A DNA stretch of 64,000 nucleotides from Pseudomonadota bacterium (GCA_021298175.1 JAJTDW010000002.1:84942-148941), one strand, 5' to 3'. Shown: positions 1-8,759, numbered from the stretch's first letter. Made by a program: numbers and translations. The notes: generated by a model not told the origin, from the letters alone.

Positions 1-384
1 GGCAGAACAGGGTATGTGCCACAAGTATGGGCAGAACTATCAGATGCAGTATCATGGATAAAAAATAGTGGTGGAGTTGCAGTTATTGCACATCCAGCAA
101 GATATAAATTAACTCGAACAAAATTACTGCGTTTAATTAGTGACTTTAAAACATGTGGTGGCGAAGGTATCGAAGTAATTAGCTCATCTCATTCAGAATC
201 TGAATGTATGGATATTGCGAGAATTGCACAAGAATGCAATTTATTAGCAAGTATGGGAACTGATTTTCATAATATCAATAATTATCCAAAAGTTAATGTG
301 GGTCTTAATTATCCACTGCCTGCAATATGTAACCCAATTTACCCAAGGTTAGGAATAGAACTGCCATGTCAAATAACCATTTAA
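1..384 (+). CDS. PHP-domain phosphoesterase, RNase AM/YciV-like (3' part)
   Basis: The reading frame is open from the first base of the window, so this is the C-terminal end of a longer gene; the ORF-track start at 16 is only an internal Met. The peptide GRTGYVPQVWAELSDAVSWI, followed by GGVAVIAHPARY and GGEGIEVISSSH, is typical of the PHP-fold YciV/RNase AM family, which hydrolyses 3',5'-nucleoside bisphosphates and trims RNA 5' ends. His and Asp residues in AHP, SSSH and GTDFH are likely metal ligands. The stop overlaps the start of the first permease by 19 bp, so the genes are probably co-transcribed. Family assignment is good; exact substrate is not shown. Confidence 0.8.
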   Translation, partial: GRTGYVPQVWAELSDAVSWIKNSGGVAVIAHPARYKLTRTKLLRLISDFKTCGGEGIEVISSSHSESECMDIARIAQECNLLASMGTDFHNINNYPKVNVGLNYPLPAICNPIYPRLGIELPCQITI

Positions 385-1793
385 ATCATTCCTTAAAAAT
401 GCGCCATATTCTAATGATTGCAATTGGCAGTGCAATTGGCACTGGGTTATTTTTTGGTGCTGGAGAATCAATTAAACTTGCTGGGCCATCAATTCTTCTA
501 GCCTATCTAATTGGTGGTATGATAATGTATATTGTAATTAGAGCGTTGGGAGAAATGACTGTTGCTGAACCTAATGTTGGTTCTTTTAGCTTCTATGCCT
601 ACAAGTATATTGGGAATTATGCAGGCTTTATGTCTGGCTGGAATTATTGGTTTAATTATATCATCGTATGCATGTTAGAATTAACAGCAACAGGAATGTT
701 TCTTGATTATTGGATGCCTGGAATTCCACATTGGTTAACTGCCTTAATAATACTATTAGTTTTTGGCACAATAAATTTATTACAAGTTAAATTCTTTGGT
801 GAGTTTGAATTCTGGTTTGCAGGCATTAAAGTAATTACTATTCTAGCTTTAATTATATTTGGAGTATATGTGATATTCTTTGATAAATCAAATCATGCTA
901 GTAGTTTTTCTAATATTAATAACTTATGGAAATATGGCGGCTTCTTTGCCAATGGGTTACAAGGATTTTTATTTTCCTTTGTAATTGTTGTATTCTCCTT
1001 TGGTGGTACTGAATTAGTTGGAATTGCTGCTGGGGAATCAAGTAATCCCAAAAAAGTGGTTCCCATGGCAATAAATGGGATTATTTTTCGGATAATAATA
1101 TTCTACGTTGCAACTCTAGCAATTATAATGTGTCTATACCCATGGAATAAAATTGGCAGTGATGTTAGCCCATTTGTGGATGTATTTCAAAAAATTGGAA
1201 TTGTGCGCGCTGCAAATATTATGAACCTAGTTGCAATTACAGCTGCACTATCATCTTTTAATAGCGGCATATACGGCACAGCACGTATGATTTATAACCT
1301 CGGCAAGCAAAACAACGCACCTTTTTTTCTAACTCGGCTAAATAAAAATGGTGTCCCGCAAAATGCAACCCTTTTATCATTGCTAGTTATATTTATTACT
1401 GTCATTTTAAATTACCTGTACCCCACAAAAATATTTAATATTCTACTTGCCGTTGCAACTATTGCGGCTATAATAAATTGGGTATTTATTTTAATTACTC
1501 ATATCGCCTTTCGCAGAGAATCTTCTGGCAAATACACCTCTTGCAGAAACACACCAACATCACCATCACATGTAGTTAACAATAGTAACCAAGAACAAAA
1601 AATGGATAAAATACGCTATAAATTACCGTTTTATCCACTTACATCAATTATAGCAATTGTTTTCTTTATCATTATACTTATTGTAATGTCCCAAATGGAT
1701 AATATGCATTTGGCTATATATATTGCCCCTATTTGGTTAGTAATTCTTTCAATTGGATTTTTGCTTAAACATATAAAAAGGAACGCTTCGTGA
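366..1793 (+). CDS. Amino acid permease, APC superfamily (AAT type), copy 1
   Basis: A 475-residue inner-membrane protein with about 12 hydrophobic segments. The first helix carries the APC substrate-binding signature GSAIGTGLFFG (residues 21-31), followed by RALGEM and SGWNYW, as in the GabP/AnsP/ProY-type AAT family of proton-coupled amino acid importers. The substrate cannot be read from sequence. Unlike its two downstream paralogs it has a longer polar loop (about residues 383-418, rich in Ser, Thr, Asn and Gln) between late helices. The start at 366 overlaps the upstream gene. The stop overlaps the GTG start of copy 2 (GTGA), indicating translational coupling. Confidence 0.88.
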   Translation: MSNNHLNHSLKMRHILMIAIGSAIGTGLFFGAGESIKLAGPSILLAYLIGGMIMYIVIRALGEMTVAEPNVGSFSFYAYKYIGNYAGFMSGWNYWFNYIIVCMLELTATGMFLDYWMPGIPHWLTALIILLVFGTINLLQVKFFGEFEFWFAGIKVITILALIIFGVYVIFFDKSNHASSFSNINNLWKYGGFFANGLQGFLFSFVIVVFSFGGTELVGIAAGESSNPKKVVPMAINGIIFRIIIFYVATLAIIMCLYPWNKIGSDVSPFVDVFQKIGIVRAANIMNLVAITAALSSFNSGIYGTARMIYNLGKQNNAPFFLTRLNKNGVPQNATLLSLLVIFITVILNYLYPTKIFNILLAVATIAAIINWVFILITHIAFRRESSGKYTSCRNTPTSPSHVVNNSNQEQKMDKIRYKLPFYPLTSIIAIVFFIIILIVMSQMDNMHLAIYIAPIWLVILSIGFLLKHIKRNAS

Positions 1794-3136
1794 CTCAAAA
1801 GAATAAACTTAAACATAAACTAAAAAATCGCCACCTGCAAATGATTGCTCTTGGTGGAGTAATAGGAACTGGTTTATTTTTTGGTTCTGCAAAATCAATT
1901 CATTTAACTGGTCCATCAATTGTGCTATCCTATATTTTATGCGGCATTGTAATGTTTATTATTATGCGTGCCTTAGGAGAAATGTCTGTATACAAACCTA
2001 ACTCTGGATCTTTTAGCGAATATGCTCATGAATATATAGGGCCATACGCTGGATTTATTGCTGGCTGGAATGCATGGTTTGAATACACTATTGTGTGTAT
2101 GACAGAACTAACCGCAGTTGGTTTTTTTTTAGATTACTGGATACCAGGAGTACCCCACTGGGAAACATGTTTAGTATTATTAATGTTTTTTACTACTGTT
2201 AATTTAATTAGTGTACGCTTCTTTGGAGAGTTTGAATTCTACTTTGCTGGCATAAAAATTATTGCTATTGTACTAATGTTAGCATTTAGTGCATATATAA
2301 TCTTCTTTAAACATGGTTTGAACCCCGATATTAATTTATATAAAGACCCATCCTACTTATTTGCTGGAGGAATAAAAGGATTTGCTATATCTCTAGTAAT
2401 TGTAGTGTTTTCCTTCGGAGGCACTGAGTTTGTAAGTATTGCTGCAGGTGAAGCTGAAAATCCTAAAAAAAACATACCGCTTGCTATTAATGGGGTTATT
2501 ATTAGAATCTTATTATTTTATGTCTTAACTATGCTTGCCATAGTATGCTTATACCCGTTTGAAAAACTTGCAACAAATGTTAGCCCCTTTGTCGATGTAT
2601 TTCAAAAAATCGGCATTCCTGTTGCAGCACAAGTAATGAATGTAGTTGCAATTACTGCAGCATTATCTGCATTTAATAGTTGCTTATATAGTAGTTCACG
2701 CATGTTATATAATTTATCACTTCATGGTAATTCTGGGGCAAATCTAGCAAAAACAAATAAAGCGGGGATTCCTTATCAGGCTATATTATGGACTAGTTTT
2801 GCTATTCTTATTGCGGTAGTGATTAATTATATCTTCCCTGAAAAAGCATTAATGTATCTGCTTACTATAGCAACAGGAGCAATTCTAATTACATGGTTTA
2901 TTATTTTAATTAGCCAACTTAGATTCCGCAATATTCATAAATCAATTAGCAAACAACTAGATTTTAAGCTCAGGTTATTTCCATATTCCAGTATATTTGC
3001 TATTTTGATGCTTTTTATTGTAATGATTGTCATGACTCAAATGGATGAAATGAAATTAAGCGCATATATAACCCCCTTTTGGATTTTATTATTAACAGTG
3101 CTATATGTGTTACGTAAAAAAACATTAAATAAGTAG
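1790..3136 (+). CDS. Amino acid permease, APC superfamily (AAT type), copy 2
   Basis: A 448-residue paralog of the preceding gene, with the same opening (NRHLQMIALGGVIGTGLFFGSAKSI), RALGEM and VVFSFGGTE motifs and about 12 predicted membrane helices. It starts with GTG inside the stop of copy 1. Likely an inner-membrane proton/amino acid symporter; substrate unknown. Divergence between the copies in the loops and in the first helix (GVIG versus GAIG/SAIG) suggests different substrates after tandem duplication. A short palindromic repeat separates it from copy 3. Confidence 0.88.
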   Translation: MTQKNKLKHKLKNRHLQMIALGGVIGTGLFFGSAKSIHLTGPSIVLSYILCGIVMFIIMRALGEMSVYKPNSGSFSEYAHEYIGPYAGFIAGWNAWFEYTIVCMTELTAVGFFLDYWIPGVPHWETCLVLLMFFTTVNLISVRFFGEFEFYFAGIKIIAIVLMLAFSAYIIFFKHGLNPDINLYKDPSYLFAGGIKGFAISLVIVVFSFGGTEFVSIAAGEAENPKKNIPLAINGVIIRILLFYVLTMLAIVCLYPFEKLATNVSPFVDVFQKIGIPVAAQVMNVVAITAALSAFNSCLYSSSRMLYNLSLHGNSGANLAKTNKAGIPYQAILWTSFAILIAVVINYIFPEKALMYLLTIATGAILITWFIILISQLRFRNIHKSISKQLDFKLRLFPYSSIFAILMLFIVMIVMTQMDEMKLSAYITPFWILLLTVLYVLRKKTLNK

Positions 3137-3176
3137 ATTGACACGCGGGACAAGAATATCCTGCTCGCAATGACAA
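3134..3176 (-). repeat. Short palindromic repeat, TCATTGCGAGC family
   Basis: On the minus strand this reads TTGTCATTGCGAGC, then an internal imperfect palindrome (GGATATTCTTGTCC), then GCGTGTCAATCTA. The same outer blocks recur at 17608, 17701 (inverted, partial) and inside the glycosyltransferase gene at 37236. It fills most of the 57-bp gap between two permease genes and overlaps the stop of the first. Confidence 0.7.
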
Positions 3177-3193
3177 GTAAAAATTAAAGATTT

Positions 3194-4546
3194 ATGGAGT
3201 ACTATTCCCAAGTGAATAAACTTAAAAACCGACATATCCAAATGATTGCTCTTGGTGGAGCAATTGGTACTGGATTATTTTTTGGCTTAGCTAAATCAAT
3301 CCCCCTAACTGGACCTTCAATTATACTATCATATTTAATTGGTGGTATTGTAATGTATATAATCATGCGTGCGTTAGGGGAAATGGTGGTTAATGAACCA
3401 AATTCAGGCGCTTTTAGTTATTATGCAAATAAATATGTTGGGGGGTACTTAGGCTTTATTTCTGGTTGGTATGCATGGTTTGAATATACTATTGTATGTA
3501 TGCTTGAGGTAACTGCAGTTACTATATTTCTGGACTTGTGGATTCCCTTCACACCTCATTGGCTAATAATTGCCGTAATTTTAGCTATATTTTTCTTTAT
3601 CAATATTATAAATGTGAACCTCTTTGGTGAATTTGAGTTCTGGTTTGCTGGCATTAAAGTCGTTACTATTATTATTATGATTTTATTTGCTTTATACCTA
3701 ATGTTCTTTAATCATACCATTCATACGAACACCATCACAAATATACAAAATAATATTCAGCATAACTTCTTTGCTGCAGGAATCAAAGGCTTTCTGTTTT
3801 CGTTAGTTTTAGTGGTATTCTCATTTGGTGGTACCCAATTTGTTGGGATTGCTGCAGCTGATGCAGATAACCCAAACAAAACCGTCCCCCGTGCTATAAA
3901 TGGGGTAATATTTCGTATAGTGATTTTTTATATTGGAACTATTGCTGTTATTTTATGTTTATATCCGTGGGCGCTTCTATCAACTAACATTAGTCCATTT
4001 GTTGATGTATTTACTAAAATTGGGCTTTCAAAAGCAGCACAAGTAATGAATATCGTTGCAATTACTGCGGCACTATCAGCATTTAACAGCTGCTTATATT
4101 CTGCAGCACGTATGCTTGCAAGCCTTGCAAATCAAGGAAATGCACCACGTAAGCTAGGAGTAGTAAATAAAAAAAACATTCCTCATAATGCGGTAATATT
4201 TACCTCGATTATTATCGCTCTTACCGTTATAATTAATTATATTTTTCCTGATAAAGCTATTATTTACCTAATTGCAATTGCAACAACATCTATAATAGTC
4301 ACCTGGACTACTATACTCATTTGTCATATATTTTTTAAACTTAAACATCCTGAACAAAAATATAAACTACCCTTGTTTCCGATTTCAAATATCGTAGCAA
4401 TTGTTATTCTTCTGTGCGTTGTTGTTATTATGACACAAATGGACGATATGAAACTAGCTGTATATCTAATGCCTGTATGGATTTTACTATTAAGTATATT
4501 TTATCTAGCACGTAAAAAAATCATCAAAGGAATTAATAAGAAGTGA
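3194..4546 (+). CDS. Amino acid permease, APC superfamily (AAT type), copy 3
   Basis: The third tandem paralog, 450 residues, with NRHIQMIALGGAIGTGLFFGLAKSI near the N terminus, RALGEM, and VVFSFGGTQFVGIAAADADNP in the middle. About 12 membrane helices are expected. It belongs to the AAT family of inner-membrane amino acid importers; specificity is not deducible. Its TGA stop overlaps the GTG start of pyrF (GTGA), so pyrF is translationally coupled to a transporter gene rather than to other pyrimidine genes. Confidence 0.88.
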   Translation: MEYYSQVNKLKNRHIQMIALGGAIGTGLFFGLAKSIPLTGPSIILSYLIGGIVMYIIMRALGEMVVNEPNSGAFSYYANKYVGGYLGFISGWYAWFEYTIVCMLEVTAVTIFLDLWIPFTPHWLIIAVILAIFFFINIINVNLFGEFEFWFAGIKVVTIIIMILFALYLMFFNHTIHTNTITNIQNNIQHNFFAAGIKGFLFSLVLVVFSFGGTQFVGIAAADADNPNKTVPRAINGVIFRIVIFYIGTIAVILCLYPWALLSTNISPFVDVFTKIGLSKAAQVMNIVAITAALSAFNSCLYSAARMLASLANQGNAPRKLGVVNKKNIPHNAVIFTSIIIALTVIINYIFPDKAIIYLIAIATTSIIVTWTTILICHIFFKLKHPEQKYKLPLFPISNIVAIVILLCVVVIMTQMDDMKLAVYLMPVWILLLSIFYLARKKIIKGINKK

Positions 4547-5289
4547 ATCCGTTAATAATAGATAATATCTTGCCTAAAAACTCTAATATCATTGTAGCAC
4601 TTGATTATGATAATGAGCGTGATGTAATGAGCTTTGTTGCCAAGATTAATCCAAGCTTATGCAAACTAAAAGTAGGTAAAGAATTATTTACCGCTTGTGG
4701 TCCTAAAATTATAGAAAAGCTGATTATTAGTGGCTATGATGTATTTTTAGATTTAAAATTTCATGATATTCCTAATACTGTATATAAAGCTTGCAAAGCT
4801 GCTGCTAACTTAGGAGTATGGATGCTTAATGTACATACCAGCGGTGGCATAAAAATGATGGATATGGCAAAGCAGGCAATCGATGAAGCAACACACAAGC
4901 CACTACTAATTGGGGTAACTGTTTTAACTAGTATGTCTAAACAATATTTACAACAAATTGGAGTTAGCTGCGGTTTAGATGAGCAAGTTGATCACTTAGC
5001 TGCTCTTGCATATAAATGTGGCTTAGATGGCGTTGTTTGTTCTGCATTAGAATCTATTAGAATTAAAGAACATACATCGGCAAACTTTCTGACGGTAACT
5101 CCAGGGATCAGACTTGATACAAAAAATAGTGATGACCAAACTCGTATCGTAACTCCTGTTGAAGCCATGAAGAATAAAGTGGACTATATGGTAATTGGCA
5201 GACCAATAACTCAAGCTAATAATCCATATGAAACTTTAGTAGAGATATACTCATCGTCTTTGAATCCTGTACTTTGTCAGACTTCATAA
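4543..5289 (+). CDS. pyrF: Orotidine 5'-phosphate decarboxylase
   Basis: Catalyses the last step of UMP synthesis, OMP to UMP plus CO2, as a cytosolic TIM barrel. The family signature is present: IIVALDYDNERDV near the N terminus (phosphate and base site), CKLKVGKELF, and the catalytic DLKFHDIPNTV block (Asp-Lys-x-x-Asp) at about residues 71-81. VTPGIR and VIGRPITQANNP form the C-terminal phosphate-binding site. The length of 248 residues is slightly above the usual 230-240. GTG start overlapping the upstream permease stop. Confidence 0.95.
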   Translation: MNPLIIDNILPKNSNIIVALDYDNERDVMSFVAKINPSLCKLKVGKELFTACGPKIIEKLIISGYDVFLDLKFHDIPNTVYKACKAAANLGVWMLNVHTSGGIKMMDMAKQAIDEATHKPLLIGVTVLTSMSKQYLQQIGVSCGLDEQVDHLAALAYKCGLDGVVCSALESIRIKEHTSANFLTVTPGIRLDTKNSDDQTRIVTPVEAMKNKVDYMVIGRPITQANNPYETLVEIYSSSLNPVLCQTS

Positions 5290-5292
5290 AAG

Positions 5293-5385
5293 GCTTCTTA
5301 TGTACTTTTATGTACACGGCGTCGCCTTTTATTTCAGCCTTTTCGCGTACAGAATCCAAATACTTCGAGTATAGGATATTTGTCT
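5293..5385 (+). repeat. Intergenic repeat element, left border of the ATPase cassette
   Basis: The block holds TTATGTACTTTTATGTACACGGCGTCGCC, whose core resembles the repeat in and after rnpB (TTATGTACATTT.GTACACGGCG) and, inverted, the segment near 41415. It also holds ATACTTCGAGTATAG at 5361-5375, repeated exactly at 7130-7144 and inverted at 7087-7101. It separates pyrF from the cassette. Confidence 0.6.
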
Positions 5386-5417
5386 TTGAATAATAAATAA
5401 AAAATGGAGTTTGTAAT

Positions 5418-6626
5418 ATGCAAAAAGAAAAACTAATTGTTAAAAACTTCTTCACCTTAAAAGATGTAGAGATTGAATTATCAAAATTTAATATATTTAT
5501 TGGTGAGCAAGCAAGCGGTAAAAGTTTATTAATTAAATTAGTCTATTTCTTTAAAAAAATTTCAACCTCTCCTATAATTAATTATAAAACAGAATTATCT
5601 GAATTGAATCAAAGATACATACATTTATTTGATGAAATTTTTAACTTAAACAATTTTAATTTAAACTCTGAAATTACATATTACATTGATAATCATAATA
5701 TTACTATGAGCATTGCAAATAATAAAATTATAATAACATACTCTCATAGTTTAACCTCTATGTATGAAGCACAGCGTATTATATTAAATAAGCGATACGA
5801 CGAATCAACTAATAATGCCAACGATACTGACATTGTAAAATATTCAATAATGGACATTGCTGTATTAAACGCTGTTGAAAATAGTAAATTAGGAAAAGTT
5901 AATTTAACTAGGTTTTTACCTGCGGGGAGAATGTCTTTATTAATTTTATTGAACAATTTATTTAATATGATTGACAATAAAAATATTAATTTGCCGATAT
6001 TATTAACCATGTTTGGACAACAATATCAAAGTGCCATTGCTACTTTTAATGGAAAAATCAGAACAGATACAACAGATAAATTACCAGAATTTGAAGAATA
6101 TGCCAGCAAAATTTTAAAGAGCAAGTATGTTCATGATCTAATGGGAGGATATCTTGAACAAAATGGTTTTAATACAAGAATCTCTGATAGCTCATCTGGG
6201 CAACAAGAGTTTCTGCCCATATATATGATTTTAAGGCATTATCTATTATCTGGTTATACCGATGGTGAGTTATATATTGAAGAACCAGAGGCACATTTAT
6301 ATCCAACAGCACAGAAAGATATTGTTGAGCTATTGACATATGTAACTAATATAACCAATAGTGCTGGATTATATATAACCACACATAGCCCATATATTCT
6401 AACAGTATTAAATAATTTAATTATGGCTCATGATGTTAAAGATAAACAACCTAACACTAACCCAAACATATTGATTAATTTTGATGATGTGCGTGCATAT
6501 TTTATTGGCAATGGCACTGCAACAAGTTTAATGGATCAAGAATATCGTATTATTGATGCTGAAAAATTAGACGAGGTCTCAAATACTATAAATGCCCAAT
6601 ACAGTGAAATGGTAGATTTACTATGA
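5418..6626 (+). CDS. SMC/ABC-like ATPase (AAA_15/OLD-type), cassette gene 1
   Basis: A 402-residue cytosolic ATPase. Walker A is GEQASGKS (residues 29-36), an ABC-type signature SSSGQQ lies near residue 258, Walker B is LYIEEPEAHLYP near 285, and the H-loop is TTHSPYIL near 321. This arrangement, with a divergent middle region, is that of the OLD/RecF-like AAA_15/AAA_21 ATPases that energise many anti-phage and toxin modules. No C-terminal Toprim or nuclease domain is visible. The start is 33 bases after the repeat, and the stop overlaps the next gene by 4 bp (ATGA), so the two are a translational unit. Base composition is AT-rich even for this window. The function is inferred, not shown. Confidence 0.82.
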   Translation: MQKEKLIVKNFFTLKDVEIELSKFNIFIGEQASGKSLLIKLVYFFKKISTSPIINYKTELSELNQRYIHLFDEIFNLNNFNLNSEITYYIDNHNITMSIANNKIIITYSHSLTSMYEAQRIILNKRYDESTNNANDTDIVKYSIMDIAVLNAVENSKLGKVNLTRFLPAGRMSLLILLNNLFNMIDNKNINLPILLTMFGQQYQSAIATFNGKIRTDTTDKLPEFEEYASKILKSKYVHDLMGGYLEQNGFNTRISDSSSGQQEFLPIYMILRHYLLSGYTDGELYIEEPEAHLYPTAQKDIVELLTYVTNITNSAGLYITTHSPYILTVLNNLIMAHDVKDKQPNTNPNILINFDDVRAYFIGNGTATSLMDQEYRIIDAEKLDEVSNTINAQYSEMVDLL

Positions 6627-7060
6627 CGCTCTTAAATACTAATGATTATCCACAATGTAAAACATCAAATTCAACTTCTTGCGAAGAAAATAAACGGCAA
6701 TTTAAAATTATTGAAACTAGCCCAGAAGATCGTAGATATTTAATAAAAATAAAAGTTGATGGTTGTATGTATACTGATAAGGATATGACTAAACGCTGTG
6801 ATTATATTTTTGAATTGCAAGATAAGTTCTCTTGTTTTATTGAGCTTAAAGGTAAAGATATTAAACATGCAGTTGAACAATTAGAAAGCTCATTAAAAAA
6901 TATTGCAGTTCAAGGTAAAAAATATGCTTTTGTCGTTTCTAGTCAAGTACCAAAAATTAGTATATCACAAAAAACAATACTCAGTTTTAAAAAGAAATAT
7001 AATGCCAAATTTGAGATAAAAAATACTCGAATGGAAAAGGCTATCAATGACCTACTTTAA
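6623..7060 (+). CDS. Small PD-(D/E)XK-like protein, cassette gene 2
   Basis: I do not recognise this 145-residue protein by name. It has a Cys-containing N terminus and then RCDYIFELQDKFSCFIELKGKDIKHAVEQLESS. Asp60, Glu74-x-Lys76 and the Gln of AVEQL are spaced like motifs II-IV of the PD-(D/E)XK nuclease fold. The length suits a minimal nuclease core. It is coupled to the ATPase by a 4-bp overlap, and the pair resembles two-gene defence modules (ATPase sensor plus small effector). Alternatively it could be a non-catalytic partner or inhibitor. No homology search was possible. Confidence 0.5.
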   Translation: MTLLNTNDYPQCKTSNSTSCEENKRQFKIIETSPEDRRYLIKIKVDGCMYTDKDMTKRCDYIFELQDKFSCFIELKGKDIKHAVEQLESSLKNIAVQGKKYAFVVSSQVPKISISQKTILSFKKKYNAKFEIKNTRMEKAINDLL

Positions 7061-7084
7061 TTTTAATTTACAAAAAATACAAAG

Positions 7085-7146
7085 AACTATACTCGAAGTA
7101 TTTGCGCTCTTCCTAGTCTAAAGATTCAGATACTTCGAGTATAGTT
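7085..7146. terminator. 17-bp perfect inverted repeat between convergent genes
   Basis: AACTATACTCGAAGTAT (7085-7101) and its exact reverse complement (7130-7146) enclose a 28-base loop. It lies between the convergent cassette and outer-membrane gene, so it may act as a terminator for both, although there is no long T run. It contains two of the three copies of the 15-bp cassette border repeat. Confidence 0.5.
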
Positions 7147-7967
7147 TAATAGGTAAGTCCGATAGTTATCATCTCACCAAAAGTATTCTGGGGAGTATAA
7201 ACCATACCTGCAATATTTGATTGATGTTGGTAATTATTCCAAAATCCACTTAAGCCAAGCTGAATGTCATGAGTAAAATTATACTTAACTCCAACAGTTG
7301 TAATCATCTGGTAATTAGTTGCGGCATAACTTTTCCCATAAATATCAGTTTGAATTGTCTTAATCGCACCAGAATTATCCCAATTATAATTATATAACTC
7401 ATCAGCATAAAGCATCAAGGTGTTATCAAATCTATAAGATAACCTAGTACCTAAACCGCCAGTTAAAAAATAATCATTAGATAGTGGCTGATATCCATTA
7501 GCTACAATTGTTGAAGATGACCAGTTGGAATTACGCCCAAAAGTAATATATGGGATGATTTGCATCTTATCATCAAGTAACGAAAATGCATAGCCACCTT
7601 TAACATTAAAACTATACATAAATGGGTTTTGCCCAAAAGCATATGCCTGATCTCCTGCTGCCCCAGTACCTTGACCACCACTACCACCATTTAGATAATC
7701 AGGACCTAGTGTTGGCTGGCTATAATTTGTTACCATGTTTAAATTTATATCAAACCATATGCCTAGATCAAACAAATGTTCAACCTCTAAATTAATTGCC
7801 TGTTGATTAACTTGAGTAACTTGTTGCGACCCATTAATCAAATCCATCTGGCTAAATTGATAACCAATATTATACTCATTATTAAATTGTTTAAATTCGC
7901 TGTGTTCAGCAGCAAATGCACTTACTGAACCCAATAATAGTAAGCTAGTTAAAAGTTTATTCATCAA
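7146..7967 (-). CDS. Outer-membrane beta-barrel-type protein, copy 1
   Basis: A 273-residue secreted protein. An N-terminal signal peptide (MNKLLTSLLLLGSVSAFAA, cleavage after AFA-A) is followed by alternating polar/aromatic segments and ends in TIGLTY, a terminal aromatic typical of barrel proteins recognised by BAM. The region with SNDYFLTGGLGTRLSYRF is shared with the adjacent copy. No specific family name can be given; porin-like or surface-adhesion roles are possible. It starts 15 bases after the stop of copy 2 in the same direction, so the two probably share a transcript. Confidence 0.7.
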   Translation of the reverse strand: MMNKLLTSLLLLGSVSAFAAEHSEFKQFNNEYNIGYQFSQMDLINGSQQVTQVNQQAINLEVEHLFDLGIWFDINLNMVTNYSQPTLGPDYLNGGSGGQGTGAAGDQAYAFGQNPFMYSFNVKGGYAFSLLDDKMQIIPYITFGRNSNWSSSTIVANGYQPLSNDYFLTGGLGTRLSYRFDNTLMLYADELYNYNWDNSGAIKTIQTDIYGKSYAATNYQMITTVGVKYNFTHDIQLGLSGFWNNYQHQSNIAGMVYTPQNTFGEMITIGLTY

Positions 7968-7982
7968 AATCTACACCTATTC

Positions 7983-8759
7983 TTAATAATTTAAACCAAC
8001 AGTAAATACTCCACCGTAGCTACCACAATTACATGGCGCATAAATACTTGTACCTGTTGTATCTTGTGGTAATGATGCCATATTCTGATAAAGACTATAA
8101 AACCCATTTACTCCGAGTTGAAGCTGTTTATATACATTAAATTTAGCACCTAAAGTCGCTGTATACACCATATTATTTTGTGGTGGAATTCCACCTAGTG
8201 GACCTGATTGATCCCAATTATATGCGACTAAACCATCAGCATATACATTTAAAAAATTAGCCACATTATAGCCTACTCTACCACCAACACCACCAGTATA
8301 ATAGAAATCATTGCTAACATTAGCATCTTTATTATTATATGCTGTACTTGCAGATAAATTGGTATTTCTACCAATTAAAGCATATGGAGTTAAGGATAAA
8401 GTATCTGGAATAACAGCAAATGCATAACCAACTTTTCCATTAAGTCCACCTAAATTTGGCATTTGATTAAATGCTGATGCTCCAGATCCTAAGCCATCTA
8501 CCTGATTTGTTAAAGAGTTTACTACTATGCTTCCATCAACAACAAACCAAACTCCAGAATTAAATAATCGCTCAATTTCTAAATTATATGATTGCTGTGA
8601 AACCCCAGCAATAGATCCTGTGCCATTTTTCAAGAAACTCTGGCTAAAACCATAACCAAAATTAAATTGGTTATTGAATTCTTGAAACTTACTATAATCA
8701 GTTGCATATGAGTAAGCGGCTACGTTTAAAGATAATAAAGCTACAAGTAACTTATTCAT
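7983..8759 (-). CDS. Outer-membrane beta-barrel-type protein, copy 2
   Basis: A 258-residue paralog of copy 1 with the signal peptide MNKLLVALLSLNVAAYSYA. The start of the mature protein is shared (FQEFNNQFNFGYGFSQ versus FKQFNNEYNIGYQFSQ), as is SNDFYYTGGVGGRVGYNV, and the C-terminal aromatic appears in FTVGLNY. Likely an outer-membrane barrel; ligand or role unknown. First gene of the pair; it has a candidate extended -10 promoter upstream. A Cys pair (CNCGSYGG) near the C terminus is absent from copy 1. Confidence 0.7.
   Translation of the reverse strand: MNKLLVALLSLNVAAYSYATDYSKFQEFNNQFNFGYGFSQSFLKNGTGSIAGVSQQSYNLEIERLFNSGVWFVVDGSIVVNSLTNQVDGLGSGASAFNQMPNLGGLNGKVGYAFAVIPDTLSLTPYALIGRNTNLSASTAYNNKDANVSNDFYYTGGVGGRVGYNVANFLNVYADGLVAYNWDQSGPLGGIPPQNNMVYTATLGAKFNVYKQLQLGVNGFYSLYQNMASLPQDTTGTSIYAPCNCGSYGGVFTVGLNY

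Noticed and set aside
5216-5455. 79-residue minus-strand ORF across the pyrF/ATPase gap
   Set aside because: It overlaps both genes antisense and mainly translates the repeat element; no family features.
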